DNA of 23,903 nucleotides from JAFKKS01 sp039808325 (GCA_039808325.1 JBDHSU010000058.1:1-23903), one strand, 5' to 3'; numbered from the stretch's first letter, positions 7,620-15,527 are shown. Translations and numbers: made by a program. The notes: generated by a model not told the origin, from the letters alone.

Positions 7620-8413
7620 GCAACGCCGCGCAATTGCAGGAAGCGCCGGCGCAGGCGGCCATCGAGGTATCCGGCCTCAACCATGTCTATGAGGGCCGCG
7701 AGGGCAAGGTTGCCGCGCTGGACGATATCTCGCTGACCGTCGGTGCCGGGCGCTTCGTCGTCATCGTCGGGCCGAGCGGCTGCGGAAAGACGTCGCTGCT
7801 GATGATGCTGGCGGGCCTGCGGCGCCAGACGAACGGCACCATCCTCTGCGCCGGCCGGCCGATCGTCGATCCCGACCCGGAGCGCGTCGGCGTCGTCTTC
7901 CAGGAAGCGAGCCTGTTTCCTTGGCTCAGCGCCCTCGACAACGTGGAATTTCCCCTGGCGCTGCGCAACGCGCCGAAGGCCGAGCGCCGCCGCCGCGCTG
8001 ACGAGATGCTCAACCTCGTCGGCCTGCAGGGGTTTGGCGCGCGCTATCCGCATGAGCTCTCGGGCGGCATGAAGCAGCGCGTGTCGATCGCGCGCGGGCT
8101 GGTGCAGGACCCGCCGGTGCTCCTCATGGACGAGCCTTTCGCGGCGCTCGACGAGCAGACGCGCATGACCATGGGCCACGAATTGCTGCGCATCTGGTCG
8201 CAAACCAACAAGACCGTGGTCTTCGTCACCCATAGCCTCACCGAAGCGGTGTACCTCGCCGACGAGGTGCTGGTGATGTCGGCTCGGCCCGGTCGCATCA
8301 TCGATCGTATTTCCATCACGCTGCCGCGCCCGCGCAACTACGAGATGATGGCGACCGATGTTTTCGGCCGGCTGCGCGAGCGCATCTGGCAGCAGATCAG
8401 GACGACGCCATGA
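7607..8413 (+). CDS. ABC transporter ATP-binding protein, NitT/TauT family
   Basis: 268 residues if it starts at the ATG at 7607, or 265 from the ATG at 7616 that overlaps the permease stop as ATGA; neither has a clear ribosome-binding site. The Walker A motif GPSGCGKT is at 55-62, the Q-loop lies in VFQEASLFPWLSALDNVEF, the ABC signature reads ELSGGMKQRVSIARGL, Walker B is LLMDEPFAALD and the switch histidine is in FVTHSLTEAV. This is a complete ATPase of the TauB/SsuB type that powers the adjoining permeases on the cytoplasmic side. It sits between two permease genes and overlaps both by about four bases, which favours coupled synthesis in a fixed ratio. Confidence 0.93.
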   Translation: MANMSNAAQLQEAPAQAAIEVSGLNHVYEGREGKVAALDDISLTVGAGRFVVIVGPSGCGKTSLLMMLAGLRRQTNGTILCAGRPIVDPDPERVGVVFQEASLFPWLSALDNVEFPLALRNAPKAERRRRADEMLNLVGLQGFGARYPHELSGGMKQRVSIARGLVQDPPVLLMDEPFAALDEQTRMTMGHELLRIWSQTNKTVVFVTHSLTEAVYLADEVLVMSARPGRIIDRISITLPRPRNYEMMATDVFGRLRERIWQQIRTTP

Positions 8414-9222
8414 AGCGCCCCTCGCCGCGCGCGGTTCGCTGGATGCTGATCGCCTTCGTCTTGGTCGTGTGGGAAGCCCTGCCGCGCCTCGGCCTCGTGC
8501 CGGAACTGCTGCTCCCGCCGCTGTCGAAGACGCTCGTCGCGCTTGCCGGCGAGTGGCCGCGATATGCGCAGGCGCTGCTCGTGACCCTCTACGAGGTGAT
8601 CCTCGCGATGCTGATCGCCTGCGGCGCGGGCATCTTGATCGGCGCGCTGGTCGGCGGCGTGTCGCTGCTGCGCAACGTGTTCCTGCCGGTGTTTTCGAGC
8701 CTCTACGCCGTCCCCATCGTCATCCTCTATCCCGTCTTCACGGCATGGTTCGGAATCGGGTCGGAATCGAAGGTGGCGTTCGCCGGGGCCTACGGCTTTT
8801 TCCCGGTGATGCTCTCGACAGCCGCCGGCATCCGCACCATCGACGAGCAACTCCTCCTCGCGGCGCGCAGCATGGGCGCGACGGTTCCGCAGCAGATCAC
8901 GCGGGTGATCATTCCGGCGTCGATCCCGACCGTTCTGTCCGGCCTGCGCCTCGGCGGCGCGCTGACGATCATCGGCGTCGTCGTTGCCGAAATGCTCACG
9001 TCCGCGGCCGGCATCGGCTATCTGGTCACCAGCTACCGCACCGTGCTCGATAGCGCGCACGTCTTTGCCGGCGTGCTGATGATCCTCATCCTGTCGGTTC
9101 TATTCGACACCATCGCCCGTGCGATCGAGCGCCGCACGCTGATCTGGCAGACGGCCGGCCGGCGCGAGCGTTCCGCTTCGAATGAAGGCAAGGCGTCGCT
9201 CGCCATGCCGGCTCCCGCTTAA
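8410..9222 (+). CDS. ABC transporter permease, NitT/TauT family (second of two)
   Basis: 270 residues starting in an ATGA overlap with the ATPase stop. The N-terminus has a hydrophobic helix with WEALPRLGLVPELLLPPLSK, followed by about five more membrane segments. The ATPase-docking EAA loop is AARSMGATVPQQITRVIIPA, and AEMLTSAAGIGYLV matches the end of NitT/TauT permeases. It is clearly related to the permease at 6867-7619 but is not a recent duplicate. Most transporters of this family use one permease as a homodimer, so two different permeases flanking the ATPase suggest a heterodimer. The last 25 residues are polar and probably cytoplasmic. It ends 18 bases before the MetE-like gene. Confidence 0.92.
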   Translation: MKRPSPRAVRWMLIAFVLVVWEALPRLGLVPELLLPPLSKTLVALAGEWPRYAQALLVTLYEVILAMLIACGAGILIGALVGGVSLLRNVFLPVFSSLYAVPIVILYPVFTAWFGIGSESKVAFAGAYGFFPVMLSTAAGIRTIDEQLLLAARSMGATVPQQITRVIIPASIPTVLSGLRLGGALTIIGVVVAEMLTSAAGIGYLVTSYRTVLDSAHVFAGVLMILILSVLFDTIARAIERRTLIWQTAGRRERSASNEGKASLAMPAPA

Positions 9223-9240
9223 ATCGAGAGGCTCATTGCA

Positions 9241-10278
9241 ATGACCGCACATCTGCTGCCCACCACCGTCGTCGGAAGCTACCCGCAGCCGGATTGGCTG
9301 GTGAATCGCGAGATGCTTTCGAAGGGCGTTCCACGGGTGCGCATGACCGGCATGTGGCGCATTCCCGAGCCGTACCTCGAACAGGCGCAAGACGATGCGA
9401 CCATTCTCGCGATCCGCGACATGGAGCGCGCCGGCATCGATATCATCACCGACGGTGAAATCCGCCGCGAAAGCTACTCCAACCGTTTCGCGACGGCGCT
9501 GGAGGGGGTTGATCTGAACAATCCGGGCGAGGTGCGGACACGTTCCGGCGAGCCGACGCCGGTGCCGCGCATCGTCGGCAAGGTGCGCCGCACGCGGCCC
9601 GTGGAAATCGGCGACATGCAGTTCCTGCGCCGTAATACCGACCACACCGCGAAGATCACGCTGCCCGGCCCGTTCACCATGAGCCTGCAGGCGAAGAATG
9701 AGTTCTATAAGGATGCGGCCGAGATGGCGATGGACTTCGCCGCCGCCGTGAACGAAGAGGCGCGCGACCTCGAGAAGGCGGGCGCCGACATCATTCAGCT
9801 CGACGAGCCATGGGTGCGCAACGATCCGGAGGCGGCGCGGCGCTATGCGGTCCCCGCCATCAATCGGGCGCTGGAGGGCATCAAGGTGCCGACCGTCGTG
9901 CACCTCTGCTTCGGCTATGCCGCGGTCGTGTCGGGCGAGAAGAAGCCGACCGGCTACGCGTTTCTTGCGGAACTGTCGGAGACGATCGCGCACCAGATTT
10001 CGATCGAGTCGGCGCAGCCGAAACTCGACCTCGGCGTGCTCAAGGAACTGAGCGGCAAGAAAATCATGCTCGGCGTCCTCGATCTCGGCGACCGCAACGT
10101 CGAAAGCGCGGAGACGGTTGCGCAGCGCATCCGCGCCGGGTTGAAATACGTGAAGGCCGAAAACCTCATTCCCGCGCCCGACTGCGGGATGAAGTATCTT
10201 CCGCGCGATGTCGCCTTCGGCAAGCTGAAGGCATTGAGCGACGGCGCCGCGATCGTGCGTCGCGAATTGCAAGGTTGA
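9241..10278 (+). CDS. MetE-like (cobalamin-independent methionine synthase C-terminal family) zinc-dependent methyl- or alkyl-transferase
   Basis: 345 residues, the size of the single C-terminal barrel of MetE without the N-terminal half. A GAGAGG ribosome-binding site precedes the ATG. The zinc ligands known from MetE are all present: H221-x-C223 in VVHLCFGY, E256 in SIESAQPKL and C315 in PAPDCGMKYL. PGPFTMSLQ and QLDEPWVRND match substrate-site regions. Members of this superfamily include true methionine synthases, small core-MetE-type proteins and epoxyalkane:coenzyme M transferase, so the thiol acceptor and alkyl donor are unknown. It is the last gene of the importer operon, 18 bases after the second permease, which suggests that it acts on the imported substrate rather than making methionine for growth. 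The family is certain; the reaction is inferred. Confidence 0.85.
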   Translation: MTAHLLPTTVVGSYPQPDWLVNREMLSKGVPRVRMTGMWRIPEPYLEQAQDDATILAIRDMERAGIDIITDGEIRRESYSNRFATALEGVDLNNPGEVRTRSGEPTPVPRIVGKVRRTRPVEIGDMQFLRRNTDHTAKITLPGPFTMSLQAKNEFYKDAAEMAMDFAAAVNEEARDLEKAGADIIQLDEPWVRNDPEAARRYAVPAINRALEGIKVPTVVHLCFGYAAVVSGEKKPTGYAFLAELSETIAHQISIESAQPKLDLGVLKELSGKKIMLGVLDLGDRNVESAETVAQRIRAGLKYVKAENLIPAPDCGMKYLPRDVAFGKLKALSDGAAIVRRELQG

Positions 10279-10300
10279 CCGGCGCGCATAGGTGCCCCCC

Positions 10301-10330
10301 CGCGCCGTGCTGGCCTTTGCCGGCGGCGCG
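10301..10330. other. Strong GC-rich stem-loop after the MetE-like gene
   Basis: CGCGCC at 10301-10306 pairs with GGCGCG at 10325-10330, and GCTGGC at 10309-10314 pairs with GCCGGC at 10319-10324 (one G-U) around a CTTT loop; only a two-base bulge interrupts the stem. It lies in the 130-base gap downstream of the MetE-like gene. The following TATTGTCTT is only weakly T-rich, so termination or attenuation is possible but unproven. It overlaps a candidate promoter. Confidence 0.4.
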
Positions 10331-10340
10331 GACGTAGTAT
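10311..10340 (+). promoter_or_regulatory. Possible promoter for the hydratase-lyase-PrpD genes
   Basis: TAGTAT at 10335-10340 matches four of six -10 bases, including the key first, second and last ones, with a weak -35-like TGGCCT at 10311-10316, 18 bases upstream. A start near 10347 would give a leader of about 60 bases that contains the palindrome ACCCG-TC-CGGGT (10360-10371) and the AAGGAG ribosome-binding site. It shares bases with the stem-loop at 10301-10330, so only one reading may be functional. Confidence 0.25.
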
Positions 10341-10408
10341 TGTCTTACGAAAAGGCGCGACCCGTCCGGGTTGGGGCCATTCCACCGATTTCAAGGAGAT
10401 ATGCCGGC

Positions 10409-11203
10409 ATGCGCAGCGACTTCGCCACTCTCGCCGTGTCAACGCCCCAGGCGCATGTGCTGCAGGTCGTCATGAACCGTCCCGAGGTCTCCAACGCGAT
10501 GAATACGCAGATGGGCCTCGATCTGATGCACTGCTTCGAGGACATCGCGCTCGATCCGAAGGATGTGCGCTGCGTGGTGCTCACCGGCGCCGGCGAGAAA
10601 GCGTTCTGCGGCGGCGGCGACCTCAAGGAACGCAACGGCATGACCGACGAGCAGTGGACGCGTCAGCACGTCATTTTCGAGCGCATGGTGCGCGCGCTGA
10701 TGGCGTGCCCGACGCCGATCATCGCCGCCGTCAACGGCGCGGCTTATGCCGGCGGCTGCGAGATCGCGATGGCGTGCGACTTCATCTACGCGGCGGAACA
10801 CGCGCGTTTCGCGCTGACGGAAGTGACGCTCGGCATCATGCCGGGGGCGGGGGCGACGCAGAACCTGCCGCGTGCGGTGGGGGAGCGCCGCGCCAAGGAG
10901 ATCATCCTGTCGGGCAAGCCGTTCACCGTCGTCGAGGCTGAAAAATGGGGCCTGGTGAACGCCGTCTTCCCCGGCCCGCAACTGCTGACCGAAGCGCTGG
11001 CGACGGCCGGGCGTATCGCCGCCAATGCGCCGATTTCCGTGCGGCAGGCGAAGCAGTCGATCAGCCGCGGCGGTAACATGTCGGTGTGGGACGGTTTGGC
11101 TTTCGAGATCGAAGCCTATAATCGCATGGTATCGACCGAAGATCGCCATGAAGGCATCCGATCGTTCAACGAGAAGCGAAAACCGCAATTCAAAGGCCGG
11201 TAA
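10409..11203 (+). CDS. Enoyl-CoA hydratase/isomerase (crotonase) family protein
   Basis: 264 residues from the ATG at 10409, which has AAGGAG at a good distance; the frame is open to 10292 but the extra residues are not crotonase-like. Oxyanion-hole segments are FCGGGDLKE (67-74) and AAYAGGCEIAMACD (111-124). Both acid residues of true hydratases are present at the normal 20-residue separation, E118 (GGCE) and E138 (LTEVTLGIMPGAGATQ), so the protein should be able to add water to a 2-enoyl-CoA. It ends with the family C-terminus EGIRSFNEKRKPQFKG. The next gene begins 13 bases later and encodes an HMG-CoA-lyase-family enzyme, which makes methylglutaconyl-CoA or itaconyl-CoA type substrates attractive. 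The acyl group is an inference from context. Confidence 0.9.
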   Translation: MRSDFATLAVSTPQAHVLQVVMNRPEVSNAMNTQMGLDLMHCFEDIALDPKDVRCVVLTGAGEKAFCGGGDLKERNGMTDEQWTRQHVIFERMVRALMACPTPIIAAVNGAAYAGGCEIAMACDFIYAAEHARFALTEVTLGIMPGAGATQNLPRAVGERRAKEIILSGKPFTVVEAEKWGLVNAVFPGPQLLTEALATAGRIAANAPISVRQAKQSISRGGNMSVWDGLAFEIEAYNRMVSTEDRHEGIRSFNEKRKPQFKGR

Positions 11204-11216
11204 AGGAGATTCTGCG

Positions 11217-12155
11217 ATGCGCGAGAAGGCATTCATCCGCGAAGTGGGCCCGCGCGACGGCATCCAGATGGTCAAGACCATTCTTTCGACCGAGCGCAAG
11301 CTTGAGTGGATGCGCAAGGAGGCGGCGGCCGGCGTGAAGCGCTTCGAGGCGACGTCTTTCGTTCCCGCGAAGGTCGTGCCGCAATTTCACGATGCCGCCG
11401 AGGTGGCGCAGGGCGCGCTGTCGATCCCGGGGATCGAGCCGGCGGTGCTGGTGCCGAACCTCAAGGGCGCGCAGCGCGCGTTCGATGTCGGCGTGCCGAA
11501 GGTGAACTACGTTCTCTCGGCGAGCGAGATGCATAACCAGTCGAATGTGCGCCGCTCGACCGATGAATCGATCGAGGACTTCCGCCGCATCATCGCCGAG
11601 CGCGACGCGCGCGGCCTCAAGGGCAAGGTGGAGGTCGGCGCCGGTATCGCAACGTCGTTCGGCTGCACCATCCAAGGGCCGGTGCCGGAGAAGCGCGTCG
11701 TCGAGATCGCGGCGCTCCTGGTCGAGGCGGGCGCGCAGGAAGTGAGCCTCGCCGACACGGTCGGTTACGGCAATCCGGCGCAGATCCGCCGCCTGTTCGC
11801 GGCGGTGACCAAGGTCGTCGGCAACGTGCCGCTGGCCGCGCATTTCCACGACACGCGCGGGCTCGGCATCGCCAACGTGACCGCGGCCGTCGATGTCGGC
11901 ATCCGCCGCTTCGATGCGTCGCTCGCCGGCCTCGGAGGCTGCCCCTTCGCGCCGGGCGCGACCGGCAACATCGACACCGAGGACACCGCGTTCCTGCTGG
12001 AGTCGCTCGGCTTCGACACCGGCGTCGACATCGAGAAGCTGATCGCCGTGCGTCAGGAGGTGGAGACATGGCTTCCGGGCGAGCGGTTCTTCGGCATGGT
12101 GGCGCGGGCCGGATTGCCGAAAACTTACCGCGATACCACGGCAGCCGCGGCGTAA
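11217..12155 (+). CDS. Hydroxymethylglutaryl-CoA lyase family protein
   Basis: 312 residues from the ATG at 11217; AAAGGAGA directly after the previous stop is its ribosome-binding site. This is a DRE-TIM metallolyase: the barrel starts with REVGPRDGIQ (D14 metal ligand, R13 catalytic), H209 and H211 in AAHFHDTRGLGIAN are further metal ligands, and the lyase signature GLGGCPFAPGATGN holds the catalytic C242 and N251. Characterised relatives split 3-hydroxy-3-methylglutaryl-CoA to acetyl-CoA and acetoacetate; others in the family cleave (R)-citramalyl-CoA or longer 3-hydroxy-acyl-CoAs. The tight link to a hydratase suggests consecutive steps. Length and motifs are complete. Whether the substrate is HMG-CoA cannot be decided from sequence alone. 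Confidence 0.9.
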   Translation: MREKAFIREVGPRDGIQMVKTILSTERKLEWMRKEAAAGVKRFEATSFVPAKVVPQFHDAAEVAQGALSIPGIEPAVLVPNLKGAQRAFDVGVPKVNYVLSASEMHNQSNVRRSTDESIEDFRRIIAERDARGLKGKVEVGAGIATSFGCTIQGPVPEKRVVEIAALLVEAGAQEVSLADTVGYGNPAQIRRLFAAVTKVVGNVPLAAHFHDTRGLGIANVTAAVDVGIRRFDASLAGLGGCPFAPGATGNIDTEDTAFLLESLGFDTGVDIEKLIAVRQEVETWLPGERFFGMVARAGLPKTYRDTTAAAA

Positions 12156-12189
12156 GCCGCTGGCGCATAACGAAAACTTGGAGGACATC

Positions 12190-13542
12190 ATGCCGGGATT
12201 GACGCAGCAGGCGGCGCGGTTCGTCGCTTCAATGGACGCGCAGGCGGTTCCTGCGCGGTGCTACGAGGCGGCGCGCATCGGCATTGCCGATTGTCTCGCG
12301 ACCATGATCGCCGGCGCGAACGAGCCTCCCGTCGCGATCGTGCGCGATCTCGTGGCTGGAAGTTCCGGCATCGACGCGGCGCCGGAGGTGCCCTCCGGGC
12401 GGGGCCTGTCGCCGATGGATGCGGCGCTGGTCAACGGTGTCGCCGGCCATGTGCTGGACTACGACGACGTGGCGATGGACGGCCACACCAGCGTTGCGCT
12501 CGCGCCGGCGATCCTGGCCGAAGGCTGGGCGCTCAATGCGAGCGGCGAAGAAGCGCTTGCCGCCTATGTCGCCGGCTATGAGCTGTGGGCCGCATTGCAA
12601 GCGCGCGAGCCGGGTGCGCTGCACGAGCGCGGCTTCCACCCGACGGCGATTTGGGGAACGCTCTCCGCGGCGGCCGCCTGCGCGCGGCTGCATAAACTCA
12701 ATGAGGAGCAGACCGGCCATGCGATCGGCATCGCCGCGTCGCTCGCCTCCGGCCTGGTGGCGAATTTCGGCACTATGACGAAATCGCTGCACGCCGGCCG
12801 CACGGCGCAATCCGGCGTTCTCGCCGCGCGCCTCGCGAAGAAAGGCTACACCGCCGCGGACGATATCCTCGAGCATCGCACCGGGTTCCTGCAGGCGCAT
12901 TCCCCGTCCGGAAAGCCGGATTTGCAGGGCGACATGAAGCTCGGGCGCGAATGGCGCCTGGAGGCGACGGGCGTCAACGTCAAGCGCTACCCGATCTGTT
13001 ACGCGACGCACCGGGCCATCGACGCGATGATCGACTTGGCCACGGACAACGACCTCAAGACGGACGACGTCAAGGAGATCAAAGTCACGATCGGCGAGAC
13101 GCAGCGTCTCGTATTACGAAACCGTAATCCGCAAAACGGGCTGGAAGCCAAATTTTCCATCGAATTCGCCATGGCCTCGGCCTTGGCCGCGCGTCAGGTC
13201 GGGCTTGCGCAATTGACCGACGAATTCGTGCGTCGTCCCGATGTGGCCGGCACCTTCGAGAAGGTGTCCGTCTCGACGATGCCGACGGTCGGTCCCATTT
13301 TCTCGGAGAGCGATCAGGTGTCGGTGGTGCTCGGATCGGGGCGGACGATCGAGCATGCGCCCGTCCGTAATGCCCGCGGCAGTTGGGAAAATCCGATGTC
13401 GGCGGACGAGTTCAAAACCAAGTTCATGGATTGCGCGGAGCAGGCGGTTGGCAGCAATCGTGCCGTCAGCCTTTTCGAAAGCCTGATGCATCTCGAGGGC
13501 GCGCCGACGCTCCGCGATCTGCCGCTGACCGCGATGCATTGA
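12190..13542 (+). CDS. MmgE/PrpD family protein
   Basis: 450 residues from the ATG at 12190, preceded by GGAGG at 12180-12184; a TTG at 12178 is in frame but less likely. The helical N-terminal domain contains GHVLDYDDVAMDGHTS, GFHPTAIWGTLSAAAACA, and MTKSLHAGRTAQSGVLAA; the second domain region starts KRYPICYATHRAIDAM. These aspartate, histidine and lysine positions correspond to active-site residues of the family. MmgE/PrpD enzymes include 2-methylcitrate dehydratase, cis-aconitate decarboxylase and iminodisuccinate epimerase, all acting on polycarboxylates by proton abstraction. The gene lies 34 bases after the lyase gene and is probably in the same operon. Many rhizobial paralogues lack a known substrate; I would not call this one PrpD. 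Confidence 0.9.
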   Translation: MPGLTQQAARFVASMDAQAVPARCYEAARIGIADCLATMIAGANEPPVAIVRDLVAGSSGIDAAPEVPSGRGLSPMDAALVNGVAGHVLDYDDVAMDGHTSVALAPAILAEGWALNASGEEALAAYVAGYELWAALQAREPGALHERGFHPTAIWGTLSAAAACARLHKLNEEQTGHAIGIAASLASGLVANFGTMTKSLHAGRTAQSGVLAARLAKKGYTAADDILEHRTGFLQAHSPSGKPDLQGDMKLGREWRLEATGVNVKRYPICYATHRAIDAMIDLATDNDLKTDDVKEIKVTIGETQRLVLRNRNPQNGLEAKFSIEFAMASALAARQVGLAQLTDEFVRRPDVAGTFEKVSVSTMPTVGPIFSESDQVSVVLGSGRTIEHAPVRNARGSWENPMSADEFKTKFMDCAEQAVGSNRAVSLFESLMHLEGAPTLRDLPLTAMH

Positions 13543-13555
13543 CGCGCACGCGGGT

Positions 13556-13673
13556 CGCATATGTGTATGCGGCCTGCGAAAGTGTAAGACAATCTTGCAG
13601 TCCTATAATCCTGCTGCAAAAATGAACTGACGCTTCGCAGGACAGTGTGCTAGTCCTGCGCCAACAATATTGG
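13556..13673 (+). promoter_or_regulatory. Dyad-rich control region upstream of the second importer
   Basis: The 166-base gap before the permease gene holds five inverted repeats: CGCATA-TGTG-TATGCG (13556-13571), TGTAAGA-CAA-TCTTGCA with one mismatch (13583-13599), TTGCAG-N13-CTGCAA (13595-13619), CGCAGGAC-N9-GTCCTGCG (13636-13660) and CCAACAATATTGG (13661-13673). The third brackets a perfect TATAAT at 13604-13609, which has no good -35; the second lies where that -35 would be. A second possible promoter is CTGACG (13627-13632) with an extended -10 TGCTAGTCC (13648-13656), which falls inside the fourth dyad. The arrangement suggests regulated initiation by a dimeric DNA-binding protein encoded elsewhere. 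Confidence 0.5.
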
Positions 13674-13708
13674 CCGGCATGAAGCGCGGCCTTTAGGGAG
13701 GGAACGGG

Positions 13709-15499
13709 GTGGCTGCAGACACCACTGCGCTTGCCGGTACGATAGGCGCCGCTGGGACCGAGGCCGAAGGTGTGCGGCGAGAGCGCTGGCGAACGATCGG
13801 ACGCATGGTCTGGTCGACACTGTTGCTCCTGATCCTGACATTCCTCGTCGTTTACCCCGTCGCCATGCTGCTGCTTGGCGCGCTGACGAATACCAATCCG
13901 GTCGTCGACGGGTTCGGCGCGTTCAATCTTTCGCTGAAGAACTTCACCACCGTTCTGGAAAATCCGAACGTCCATCTGGCGTTGTTCAATTCGATGGTCG
14001 CGTGCGGCGGCGGCACCGCGTTCGCGGTGCTGATCGGGCTGACGTTCTCGTGGATCGTGGTGCGCACCGACACGCCGTTCAAGGGCTTCATCTCCGCCGT
14101 CAGCATGATCCCTCTGTTCGTGCCGCCGCTGGTGGCCGCGGTCGCGTGGTCGATTCTCGCCTCGCCGAAGAGCGGGCTGCTCAACACGTTCCTGAAATGG
14201 TTCGGCATCGATTGGCGTTTCGACGTCTATACGATGGGCGGCCTCATCGTCATCTTCGGCATCTACTACGCGCCCTACGTCTACATGTTCACCGCCTCGG
14301 CGCTGCGCAACATGGATCCCTCGCTCGAGGAGGCGGCGGAGATTTCCGGCGCCAGCGCGGCCAAGACGCTCTTCACCATCACCTTCCCGCTGATCGCGCC
14401 GGCGATCATTTCGGGCACGCTGCTTTCCTTCGTCGTGATGCTCGGCATCTACGGCATTCCTGCCGTCCTCGGCACGCCGGGCGACGTGCCGGTTCTCACG
14501 ACCTATATTTTCAAGCTCACCAACTGGTCGCCGCCGCTTTATTCGACAGCCGCGTCCGTCGCCATCATTCTGATGATCGTGACCGGTTTTCTCGTCTGGC
14601 TGCAGCAGCGCGTGCTCAGTACGAAAAGCTATATCACGGTGGCGGGCAAGGCGTTCCGCCCGGGCGTCACGCGGCTCGGGCCCTGGCGCTATTTCACGCT
14701 CGGTCTCGCGGTCGTGTACCTCTTCGTCGTCGTCATCCTGCCGACGCTTGCGATCGTGATCGCCGCGTTCCGCAAGTTCCTTTTCATCCGTAACGTCGCA
14801 AGCCTGTTCGACATGAAGCAGTATTCGCTGATTCATTTCGAGCGGCTGTTCGAGAATCCGTTGGCCGTCCGCTCGATCATCAACACCATGGAAGTCGGTG
14901 TCGTGACGGCGCTCGTCGGCGGCGTGTTCGCGTTTGCCATCGGCTACACCGTCAACCGCACCAATCTCGGCGGCCGCAAGGTGATCGACGTGATCTCGAC
15001 CATCCCGGTCGCGATCCCCGGCCTCGTGATCGGTGTCGCTTATCTGTGGGCGTGGATCGGGCTGCCTGGCGGTCTTTACGGCACCATCTGGATCCTCGCG
15101 CTCGCCTTTATCGCGCGCTTCATGCCGGACACGATCAAGGCGCTGTCGACTTCGCTGCTCCAGATTCATCGTGAACTCGAAGAGGCCGCATGGATTTGCG
15201 GCAAGGGCATGCTTGGCACGATCCGCACGATCGTGTTGCCGCTGGCGCGGCCCGGCGTCATCTCGGCGATGACGCTGCTGTTCATTCTCGCGATCCGCGA
15301 GCTCGGATCGTCGCTGTTTCTGTATACCAGCAACACCATGGTGATGGCGGTGCTGCTTCTCGATTACTACGAGGGCGGAAACGTCGGCATCACCGCTGCG
15401 TTCAGCTTGGTGCAGACCATATTGCTCGCCGTGTTGATCGGCGTTGCAAACCTGATGTCGCGTGGGGGCGCGGGAGACGGCATCAAGCAGGCACGGTAG
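13709..15499 (+). CDS. ABC transporter permease, fused double-domain, Fe3+/2-aminoethylphosphonate/polyamine type
   Basis: 596 residues from a GTG at 13709 with a strong AGGGAGGG ribosome-binding site. Two homologous permease domains are joined in one chain, about residues 35-320 and 335-590, for roughly twelve membrane helices. Each has its own ATPase-docking EAA loop: EEAAEISGASAAKTLFTITF at about 207-226 and EEAAWICGKGMLGTIRTIVL at about 491-510. The fused layout is that of FbpB, SfuB and related inner-membrane permeases. It is the first gene of a permease, binding protein, binding protein, ATPase operon and starts just after a dyad-rich control region. Iron is often assumed for such genes, but similar systems import phosphonates, thiamine, sugars and polyamines, so the substrate is open. 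Confidence 0.92.
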   Translation: MAADTTALAGTIGAAGTEAEGVRRERWRTIGRMVWSTLLLLILTFLVVYPVAMLLLGALTNTNPVVDGFGAFNLSLKNFTTVLENPNVHLALFNSMVACGGGTAFAVLIGLTFSWIVVRTDTPFKGFISAVSMIPLFVPPLVAAVAWSILASPKSGLLNTFLKWFGIDWRFDVYTMGGLIVIFGIYYAPYVYMFTASALRNMDPSLEEAAEISGASAAKTLFTITFPLIAPAIISGTLLSFVVMLGIYGIPAVLGTPGDVPVLTTYIFKLTNWSPPLYSTAASVAIILMIVTGFLVWLQQRVLSTKSYITVAGKAFRPGVTRLGPWRYFTLGLAVVYLFVVVILPTLAIVIAAFRKFLFIRNVASLFDMKQYSLIHFERLFENPLAVRSIINTMEVGVVTALVGGVFAFAIGYTVNRTNLGGRKVIDVISTIPVAIPGLVIGVAYLWAWIGLPGGLYGTIWILALAFIARFMPDTIKALSTSLLQIHRELEEAAWICGKGMLGTIRTIVLPLARPGVISAMTLLFILAIRELGSSLFLYTSNTMVMAVLLLDYYEGGNVGITAAFSLVQTILLAVLIGVANLMSRGGAGDGIKQAR

Positions 15500-15527
15500 T
15501 TCTTTCGAGGTAAAGGGAGGTTATGGG

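Noticed and set aside
12190..13542. 2-methylcitrate dehydratase (prpD) of the methylcitrate cycle
   Set aside because: No prpB, prpC or prpR-like gene is adjacent, and the MmgE/PrpD family has several different activities, so the specific name is not supported.
13466..15169. Minus-strand open frame of 567 codons opposite the fused permease
   Set aside because: The predicted product is dominated by R, D, E, H and Q with no fold-like pattern, while the plus strand encodes an unmistakable membrane protein with two EAA loops. It is a GC-driven shadow.
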